A program made the position numbers and the translations under genes. Below the pieces are notes generated by a model. It was not told the DNA's origin, did not search any database, and was given only the letters and a program-made list of their open reading frames with translations. This document shows positions 27,360 through 34,791 of a stretch of DNA of 34,791 nucleotides, piece after piece. Source of the DNA: Candidatus Aminicenantota bacterium (GTDB lineage Bacteria; Acidobacteriota; Aminicenantia; Aminicenantales; Aminicenantaceae); the NCBI GenBank assembly GCA_014859315.1, contig JACUUK010000006.1, forward strand, positions 1 through 34,791, in the 5' to 3' direction. The number at the start of each line of letters is the position of its first letter. Position 1 is the first letter of the stretch.

Positions 27360-27989
27360 TCACTTTCTTCTTTTTTTTTCCAGTTGAATATCAACTTCCT
27401 TAATTTTTTTTATTTGGGCTTGCAAAAGGTCTATAGCTATTTCTTGAATATGGATTTTCTTTTCTAATTTCTTAATTTCTTGCTCCTTAAGCAAAATTTC
27501 CTGTGACATTGAGGACTGAATTTCAATCTTTTCTTTCTTCAAACTATTTATTTCATCTCTTAAATTGTTTGTCTTTCTTTCTTTTGATAATATTTCACCT
27601 AATATTGCCAACCAGAGATTACTTTCTTTTTGATAAGAGCTTTGAGGAAATTCTTTGATTAATCTTTGGAAATAAATTATTGCTTTGTTATAGTCCTTTT
27701 GAGGATTGTCATAATAAGCATAGAGGCAAGCCAGATTGAAAAGAACTTCATCTTGCCAAGGATTTTCAGGATGTTTTTCCAGTATCATCTCGTTTTCTCT
27801 TAAAGCTTGTTCATACTTTGCCTGTTTTGAAAGCTTTTTTGCCAAGGAGAGATGTTTTCGGATTTCAATATTTTTAGCTGAGAGGATAAAAGTAGCGCAG
27901 CCGAAAGAGACAAGAAGTATGTATGTGGTAGCCAGAATAAATAGAATAATACATTTATTTTTTAGAGAAAACGCCTCATTTAATATCAT
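27360..27989 (-). CDS. Lipoprotein with TPR and coiled coil, QseG-like by position
   Basis: ILLVSFGCATF lipobox-like; repeated EKHPENPWQDEVLFNLACLYAYY; lies between kinase and regulator; start at internal ATG 27989. Confidence 0.7.
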   Translation of the reverse strand: MILNEAFSLKNKCIILFILATTYILLVSFGCATFILSAKNIEIRKHLSLAKKLSKQAKYEQALRENEMILEKHPENPWQDEVLFNLACLYAYYDNPQKDYNKAIIYFQRLIKEFPQSSYQKESNLWLAILGEILSKERKTNNLRDEINSLKKEKIEIQSSMSQEILLKEQEIKKLEKKIHIQEIAIDLLQAQIKKIKEVDIQLEKKRRK

Positions 27990-29511
27990 AGTTATTTCTC
28001 CTTTTTTTCTCAGTAGAATTAGTATCTGTTTTCTCATCCACGGGAAGAATGAAAGTGAAAGTACTCCCTTTTCCTGTTTGGCTTTCAGCCCAGATTTTCC
28101 CTTTATGTGCTTCGACAATATGTTTAGCTATGGATAAACCTAAACCAGTTCCTTTAATGGAACCAGTTCCTTCTGGAGACACTTGCTGAAATTTATCAAA
28201 GACTTTATTTAGATGTTCTTGAGGGATGCCTACCCCAGTATCTGAGACACCAACTTGGATGAAATGATTATCCTCGGCTTTAAGTTTCTGGTTTTTGATT
28301 CTAATAAGTTTGGCATTTACTTTAACAGTTCCTTTCTCTGGCGTAAATTTTACTGCATTACTTAATAAATTGTTCAATACTTGCTGAATTTTATCAATAT
28401 CCATAGTGATTAAAGGCAATCCCTTCTCTACAGAGCTATGAATTAGAATGTCTTTTTTTTCGGTTAGAAGTTTTATGTCTGTAATATTTTGCTCAATAAT
28501 CTGAGAAATGTCAGCTCTAACTAAATTATAATCCATCATTCCAGCTTCCATTTTGGAAAGATCCAATAGTTCATTAATTAGTCTAATTAATTTATTATTT
28601 CCTTGCTCAATGATTTTTAGGAGACGTTCTTGTTTTTCTGTGATATTTCCGGCTGCTTTATCTAATAACAAACGGTTTGCTTCATTTATAGAAGTAAAGG
28701 GAGTGCGGAGTTCATGAGAGACATGAGAAATAAATCCTGATTTCATTTCGTCTATTTCTTTAAGTCTATTGCACATTTGGTTAAAAGAAGAAGCCAATTC
28801 CGCTAACTCAGCTGGAGAATTTATCTCTATTTGAGAATCAAAATTTCCATCAGCAATATGTTTTGTCTTTGCCTCTAATTTTTTTAAAGGTTTATCAATA
28901 CTCCGAGTAATAAAAAAAGCCAATGTTATTCCTAGGATAAGATTAAGTATAACCAGGCCTTGTGCTGTCAGGATGGCTCGAGCTCCTATTTTTTTAGAAT
29001 ATTTTACTTTATTATTGATTGTAGTTTGGCTCAAAGTAATCAATTTGTCTATGGTACCATTTAAACGATCAACAATTTCATTTTTTTCTTTTTCGTATTG
29101 ATGCCTTGAGGCTTCATTGTTTTTTAATGAATTTATTTCTTTTGTCACTAATAGACAATAACGATAATGCAGATCTTTAATCCGGTCTTTTAATCTATTC
29201 TCTTCCGGAGTATCAAGCAAAATACTTAATTGATTAAGATGTTCAGTAAAGTCAGATGAGTGTGACTGGAAAAGTTTATAGAAAGTCATGTCCTGCGTAA
29301 TGAGATACTTTTGTTCATTACGAACTTGAGATAATAGCGAATCAATCATTTTCTTTTCATTGTCTATTGAGGGTTGGTCAATGGTCAGAATAGAATTGGT
29401 GTTTTTATTTAATTGACTCAATTTGAGCATAGAATATGAATTAATAACTACAACTAGCAAGACAACAATTAAATAACCAATAATCATCCTCCAAAAGATA
29501 TTTAATTTCAT
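27976..29511 (-). CDS. glrK: HAMP sensor histidine kinase, GlrK/QseE-like
   Basis: Two TM helices, HAMP, HVSHELRTPFTSI H-box, DTGVGIPQEHL, GTGLGLSIAKHI. Confidence 0.88.
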   Translation of the reverse strand: MKLNIFWRMIIGYLIVVLLVVVINSYSMLKLSQLNKNTNSILTIDQPSIDNEKKMIDSLLSQVRNEQKYLITQDMTFYKLFQSHSSDFTEHLNQLSILLDTPEENRLKDRIKDLHYRYCLLVTKEINSLKNNEASRHQYEKEKNEIVDRLNGTIDKLITLSQTTINNKVKYSKKIGARAILTAQGLVILNLILGITLAFFITRSIDKPLKKLEAKTKHIADGNFDSQIEINSPAELAELASSFNQMCNRLKEIDEMKSGFISHVSHELRTPFTSINEANRLLLDKAAGNITEKQERLLKIIEQGNNKLIRLINELLDLSKMEAGMMDYNLVRADISQIIEQNITDIKLLTEKKDILIHSSVEKGLPLITMDIDKIQQVLNNLLSNAVKFTPEKGTVKVNAKLIRIKNQKLKAEDNHFIQVGVSDTGVGIPQEHLNKVFDKFQQVSPEGTGSIKGTGLGLSIAKHIVEAHKGKIWAESQTGKGSTFTFILPVDEKTDTNSTEKKRRNNYDIK

Positions 29512-29689
29512 TGTTAAAAACCTATTTTTGGCTTATGGATGTGTCGTCCTTTTTTCGAATCACTTTGAAGATTATTTTTAGCTAGAATCTTTGCAGAATA
29601 ATTTACCTCTAATGACCCCAAAAATCAAGACAAATTTTATCATTTTCAAAGATAGAGGTTTATTCTATAAAAAACGAGGCTCGCAGAAG

Positions 29690-29985
29690 CCCTACAATCG
29701 ATTTTCCCAAGGCAGGGATCTATCGTCAGCATCATCCAGAGAAGACCATTTTCTATCGAGTGCTCTTTCACTACTTTGATACGTTTCTCTTAGAATATGA
29801 GAACCGGTTCAAACGAGAGCACGAGTACTTCCGTCCGGTCATCCAGGAGGTTGTTGAAAAATACCTGGACTGCGGTAATCCGAAGTGTTGCTTTGCCCGG
29901 ATTCGGTGCGGGGACTGCGGCAAGGAGGTCTTCTCCCTGCTTCTACCTAATCTGGTGCGGTGCCAGGGATGTCATCTCTCAATGT
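29690..29985 (+). pseudogene. IS91-family transposase N-terminal fragment
   Basis: YRQHHPEKTIFYRVLFHYFDTFLLEYENRF...CGNPKCCFARIRCGDCGKEVFS zinc-binding region, then truncated. Confidence 0.7.
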
Positions 29986-29999
29986 GACGGACTTAGAGC

Positions 30000-30405
30000 C
30001 TATTGCAGACAAAGCAGTTTTGTTGCTTCTCTGTTTTTGCAATATCTGGAGAGGAACTTTCCCTTTAAAATCAAAGCCATCCAAATAGATGGTAGTTCAG
30101 AGTTTAAGAAACGCTTTAAACAAGCCTGTCGATATAGAGGAATATTTCTTTTTGTTCTTCCTCCCAATTCACCCAAGTTGAATGGGCATGTGGAAAGAGC
30201 GAACCGAACTCATAGAGAGGACTTTTATGAAGTGGAAGAAATAGAGCTCACATTATTAGAGGATGATAATAAACAAGAGATGGGAATATGTTTATAATCA
30301 CATAAGACCTTAGCAAGCTCTTGATTATCTAACTCCATATGAATATTATCAACAATGGTTAAAAAATCACAAAACAAATGTGTCACTAAGGTATTGAACG
30401 AGTAC
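30000..30405 (+). pseudogene. IS481/IS3-like integrase-core (rve) C-terminal fragment
   Basis: IQIDGSSEFKKRFKQACRYRGIFLFVLPPNSPKLNGHVERANRTHREDFY, then frame-broken ALDYLTPYEYYQQWL. Confidence 0.75.
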
Positions 30406-30465
30406 AATATCTTGATATAAACCTCAATCCGAGTATAATATTATAGACAAGGAACCGCAGGAAAA

Positions 30466-30717
30466 ATGGCAGTTTATAACACAGAAGTCGAGCATAAAGG
30501 CACAATTTTTCACGTCCAAACTCAGGACAAAGGCCTGGGGGTAAATTATATAGAATCCATTATTTATAAATCCGGAAGAGTCATCTCCTCTCGCAAGACA
30601 TTTTATACTGCTTTTCTGGGCAGTCCTAATCTCAAAGAAAAAATTACCCAAGTGGTTAAAGACCAGCATGAAGCAACTTGCAAAGAAATATCTTCGGGAA
30701 AATTCGACCACCTGTAA
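30466..30717 (+). CDS. Conserved-type hypothetical protein, 83 aa
   Basis: Intact ORF between IS remnants and polA; charged, soluble composition. Confidence 0.6.
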   Translation: MAVYNTEVEHKGTIFHVQTQDKGLGVNYIESIIYKSGRVISSRKTFYTAFLGSPNLKEKITQVVKDQHEATCKEISSGKFDHL

Positions 30718-30788
30718 TCTGTTAGGTGAAAAAATACTACTGAATTTAGCACCGCCAAATAGCTCCTGGCCAATCAAAGGATTTTTAT

Positions 30789-33464
30789 ATGAGTGAAAAA
30801 AAACTTTACTTAATCGATGGCAATTCTCTTTTCTACCGAGCTTTTTACGCAATCCGTAATCTTTCCACATCCACGGGATTCCCAACCAATGCCATTTATG
30901 GTTTCATTCAAATGCTCCGCAAGCTTCTTGAAGAACAGAAGCCTTACTATCTTGGAATCGTATTCGATACAAAAGGCCCTACAATCCGCCATGAAGCATT
31001 CAAAGATTACAAGGCCCACCGAAAACCCATGCCAGATGATTTGGTCGTTCAAATCCCTGTGCTAAAAAAAGTTATCAGGGCATTGAACATCCCGTTTTTT
31101 GAGCAGGAGAAATATGAAGCAGATGATGTCCTTGGGAGTCTTGCACAGAAAGCATTGGCTGAAAACATCCCTTCTGTAATTGTAACCACAGATAAAGACC
31201 TTCTCCAGCTTGTAAATAGCAAAATCACAATCTTCAACCCTGTAAAGGACATGCATCTGGATATCCAAAAGGTTAAAGATACATTTGGGGTCTCCCCTTC
31301 ACAAATCGTTGACGTTCTCGCCCTTTGGGGAGATCCTACAGACAATATTCCTGGAGTCCCAGGAATTGGAGAAAAAACCGCAAAGGCACTCATTCAGCAG
31401 TTCGGTTCGTTGGATAATCTGCTGGAAAACCTTGACAAGATAAAAAATCCACGCTTAAAAGAAAACATTAAAAACAACCTTGATCAGCTGTCTTTGAGCA
31501 GACAATTGGTTACAATTGAAAAAAATCTTGAGTTGCCATTTAGGTTAGAGGAGTTTTCTATCTCTACCCCTAATGAAAAAGAGCTCCTGGCGCTTTTTCA
31601 AGAATTAGAGTTTTCCTCGCTTCTTGCCGAGCATATGAAAAACAAGGACCATCTCCCTGAACAATATGAGACTATTTGGACAGAATCTCAACTTAAATCA
31701 GTAATTTCCCAGATAAAACAAACAAAGCAGGTGTCTATAGACACAGAAACAGACAGTCCTTTTCCTACAAGGGCTCGTTTGGTTGGAATGTCTTTTTCTG
31801 TCAAACCGAACCATGCTTATTATCTCCCTCTCCGCCATGATTACCTTGGTGCTCCAAAACAGCTTTCAATGAAAACCGCTTTCAATCTTCTTTCAGAAGT
31901 TATGGCTGATTCTGCGATTAAAAAATTTGGCCAAAACATAAAATACGACCTAATCGTTCTAAAAAGAGAAGGAATGCCCATTCAAGGAATCAATCTTGAT
32001 TCCATGATTCTTTCCTATTTGTTAGAGCCAAACTGGGGAAAGCATAATCTCAACAGGCTGGCCTTGCATTATCTTCACGTGAACGCCATTCCCTACCATG
32101 ATATCGTCGGAAAAGGAAAGAACGAATTAACCATGAATCAGATAGAGATTCAACGTGTAGCCCCATACGCCTGTCAGGATGCTGATTTGGCCCTTCAACT
32201 CAGCACCCTGCTTTGGAAAAAAGTTCAGGATAAAAAGCTGGATTCTCTATACTGTGATATCGAACGTCCTATTATAGAAGTCCTTGCTCACATGGAAACG
32301 TCAGGCGTAAAAATAGACGCGGATGCGCTCAAATCTCTTTCCTTGGAACTTAAAGAAAAACTGTCTCGCTTAAAGGAAAGTATATTTGCTATCAGCAGCG
32401 TGAAGTTTAATGTTAATTCTCCACAACAATTAGCTCAAATCCTTTTTGGGAAACTTCAACTGCCGACATTTGGAAAAACCAAGGCTACCCAATGGTATTC
32501 AACGAATTTTACTGTGCTTCAGGAACTTGCAAAAACTTATCCTGTTGCTCAATATGCTTTAGAATACAGGCAGCTCGCCAAGTTAAAGTCTACATATGCT
32601 GATTCTCTGCCTCTGCTCATCAATCCAGAAACAGGAAGAATTCACACCTCATACAACCAAACCGTAACCGCAACAGGAAGACTGTCAAGCAGTGATCCAA
32701 ACCTTCAAAATATTCCTGTTCGGGGGGAATTAGGACAGCGCTGCCGCCAAGCTTTTATCCCAGAACAAGGGCACCTCTTCCTCTCGGCTGACTATTCACA
32801 GATAGAACTCCGGGTTTTAGCCCACCTTTCAGAAGACCCCGCCTTAATAGAAACTTTTCTTAACGACCGGGATATACATCTTGAAACTGCGACAAGAGTG
32901 TTTGGAGACTCTTCGTCTCTTTTCCCTGATGAGCAAAGGAGGCGGGCAAAAATCATAAATTTCAGCATCATCTATGGTGCCACTGCTTTCTCGTTGGCAA
33001 AAGAGCTTGGCACCTCCACCTCAGAGGCCCAAAAATTCATCAACCTTTACTTCGAAAAGCATCCTAAAGTGAAAGACTTCTTAGACCAATGCGTGAAAGA
33101 AGCCAGAGAGAACGGATATTCAAAAACTCTCTTTGGACGTCAACGACAGGTTCCTGAACTCAAACATAAAAATAAAATGGCTCAACAAGCAGGCCGCCGA
33201 ATCGCTTTAAATACTCCTATTCAAGGGACTGCTGCTGATTTAATAAAGAAAGCCATGATAGATATATGGCATGAGATGAAAAAGCGGAAACTGAAAAGCA
33301 AGATGATTCTACAGGTTCACGATGAATTAGTTTTTGAAGTCCCCGAGAATGAAAAAGGAATGCTCGAACATATAGTTCAAGAAAAGATGGAAAAGGTCTT
33401 TCCTCTAAGAGTTCCGCTCAAAGTTCATCTTGGATGGGGCACCAACTGGGCTGAAGCCAAATAG
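30789..33464 (+). CDS. polA: DNA polymerase I
   Basis: 5' nuclease N-terminus LIDGNSLFYRAFYA; 3'-5' exonuclease SIDTETDSPF; polymerase motifs DYSQIELRVLAHLS, QVHDELVFEVP. Confidence 0.97.
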   Translation: MSEKKLYLIDGNSLFYRAFYAIRNLSTSTGFPTNAIYGFIQMLRKLLEEQKPYYLGIVFDTKGPTIRHEAFKDYKAHRKPMPDDLVVQIPVLKKVIRALNIPFFEQEKYEADDVLGSLAQKALAENIPSVIVTTDKDLLQLVNSKITIFNPVKDMHLDIQKVKDTFGVSPSQIVDVLALWGDPTDNIPGVPGIGEKTAKALIQQFGSLDNLLENLDKIKNPRLKENIKNNLDQLSLSRQLVTIEKNLELPFRLEEFSISTPNEKELLALFQELEFSSLLAEHMKNKDHLPEQYETIWTESQLKSVISQIKQTKQVSIDTETDSPFPTRARLVGMSFSVKPNHAYYLPLRHDYLGAPKQLSMKTAFNLLSEVMADSAIKKFGQNIKYDLIVLKREGMPIQGINLDSMILSYLLEPNWGKHNLNRLALHYLHVNAIPYHDIVGKGKNELTMNQIEIQRVAPYACQDADLALQLSTLLWKKVQDKKLDSLYCDIERPIIEVLAHMETSGVKIDADALKSLSLELKEKLSRLKESIFAISSVKFNVNSPQQLAQILFGKLQLPTFGKTKATQWYSTNFTVLQELAKTYPVAQYALEYRQLAKLKSTYADSLPLLINPETGRIHTSYNQTVTATGRLSSSDPNLQNIPVRGELGQRCRQAFIPEQGHLFLSADYSQIELRVLAHLSEDPALIETFLNDRDIHLETATRVFGDSSSLFPDEQRRRAKIINFSIIYGATAFSLAKELGTSTSEAQKFINLYFEKHPKVKDFLDQCVKEARENGYSKTLFGRQRQVPELKHKNKMAQQAGRRIALNTPIQGTAADLIKKAMIDIWHEMKKRKLKSKMILQVHDELVFEVPENEKGMLEHIVQEKMEKVFPLRVPLKVHLGWGTNWAEAK

Positions 33465-33501
33465 AAAATACCTTTTTTATTTAACAAACAAAAAAATGAG
33501 C

Positions 33502-34626
33502 TTAAAGTGCTTTCTGAAAAACGCGAAAACGCTTGTAAATCTTTCCCCCCATTTTTTCCATTTCTGCACGGACCCTTACATTTGTTTCCATTTCATGATG
33601 GGTATCAATCCATTCCAAACCTGCCTCCTGTGCAGAAGACAGCATTTTGACTCCCATCATGACATCGAGTCCCCTTCCGCGATACTCCTCTTTAATGGCG
33701 CCAAGGAGCAGGTCCAACTGCTTTGTTTTTTTCGCAGCTCGAAGAATCCTTAAGAAGCCGAAGGGAAAGAGTCGCCCTCTTGCTTTTTGAATGCCTTCTG
33801 TCATATCTGGCATTCCAATAACAAAGGATACTGTTTCGTCCCCTTTTTTCACTACTTTCACAAATTTTGGGTCGAGGACAGGGATATACCGCTTCGCCAG
33901 GGACTTCATCTCCTTTTCATCTAAGGGAGTGTATCCATAAATCATGCTTTGGGAATAACATTCGTTCATCAAGCTTAATACTGGCTTGACTATCGGTTTT
34001 AATTCTTTTCTTTTCCGGAATTCAACAATCTTAAAGTTGGCTTTTCTTTGCGCCCGCTCATAAATCTTCTTATAAAATTCGGGAAGTTCTTTAGGAACAT
34101 CCAGCTTGTACACAACATAATCTACATCTTTTGTGTATCCTTGTTTCTCCACAAAGCGTGGCATCCATTCAAAGTTATAAATGGTTGCGATTGTTGCGCG
34201 GCTCTCAAACCCTTCAATCAAAAATCCTTCTGGATCTTGGTCAGTAAAACCATAGGGGCCGACAATCTTTGTCATTCCTTTCCTGCGGGCCCAATCCTCA
34301 ACATGGGTTAATAATGCCTTGATAACCTCTTCATCTTCCCATGTTTCCAAGAAACCAAAACGCGCGGTTTTTTCCTTCCGGAATTCATTGTACCGGCTAT
34401 TGATTATGCCCATTATACGGCCAACTGCTTTCTTCCCTCTATAAGCAAGCAATAAAATAGTATCGCAGTAAGCGAAAGCTTTGTTCTTTTTCGCGTTAAA
34501 ATACTTCCACTCATCAATATATAGAGGAGGGACCCAATTTTTATGCCCTACATGAATCTTCTCTGGAAGATAAATAAAAGTTTTTAAGTCCTTGCGACTG
34601 GTTACCTGCTTGATAGAAACATCCAT
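33502..34626 (-). CDS. GNAT-fold acetyltransferase-like protein (YghO-like)
   Basis: GRIMGIINSRYNEF...GPYGFTDQDPEGFLIEGF...LGAIKEEYRGRGLDVMMG. Confidence 0.75.
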   Translation of the reverse strand: MDVSIKQVTSRKDLKTFIYLPEKIHVGHKNWVPPLYIDEWKYFNAKKNKAFAYCDTILLLAYRGKKAVGRIMGIINSRYNEFRKEKTARFGFLETWEDEEVIKALLTHVEDWARRKGMTKIVGPYGFTDQDPEGFLIEGFESRATIATIYNFEWMPRFVEKQGYTKDVDYVVYKLDVPKELPEFYKKIYERAQRKANFKIVEFRKRKELKPIVKPVLSLMNECYSQSMIYGYTPLDEKEMKSLAKRYIPVLDPKFVKVVKKGDETVSFVIGMPDMTEGIQKARGRLFPFGFLRILRAAKKTKQLDLLLGAIKEEYRGRGLDVMMGVKMLSSAQEAGLEWIDTHHEMETNVRVRAEMEKMGGKIYKRFRVFQKAL

Positions 34627-34791
34627 TTTCTTTCCTTTTTTATTATATTTTTCACTTGTTACACATTACCTCAGAATTAAGTATCTTCTACATTATTATA
34701 TAATTATATACATTAAATCAATATTATTGGTAAGGGTCTCTATTTCCGTGATGAGGGAAACCTCTGACCTAATTGAGAAGTGCGGCGACGG

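Noticed and set aside
1-34791. tRNA or rRNA genes
   Set aside because: No cloverleaf-like or rRNA-conserved stretches recognised by eye; tRNAscan/Infernal would be needed to be certain.

Overview
A 34.8 kb bacterial chromosomal window with low to moderate GC. Left part (about 0.5-9.5 kb, minus strand): a compact putative RiPP (ribosomally made, modified peptide) operon. It has a tandem array of seven tiny Cys/Gly-rich precursor genes, most missing from the supplied ORF track. These are followed by two paralogous radical SAM/SPASM maturases with PqqD/RRE-like N-termini, an ABC exporter without a peptidase domain, an exported transglutaminase-like Cys protease-fold protein, an exported beta-propeller, an eighth divergent precursor-like ORF and a small membrane protein. 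Upstream of it are an apparently internally shortened IS transposase, a cluster of alternating 11-bp inverted repeats and a decayed Fis-type HTH fragment. Middle: housekeeping genes (apgM-type phosphoglycerate mutase, AMIN/amidase, DUF362 plus polyferredoxin, etfBA, and a yceD-rpmF-plsX-fabG-acpP-fabF lipid block). Right: envelope proteins and a GlrK-QseG-GlrR-like sigma-54 two-component module. A textbook -24/-12 promoter and two perfect TGTC-N10-GACA sites lie just downstream of glrR, which gives a testable prediction of its direct target. These are followed by IS91/IS481 remnants, polA and a GNAT-like protein. All calls come from reading the sequence; no database search was run.
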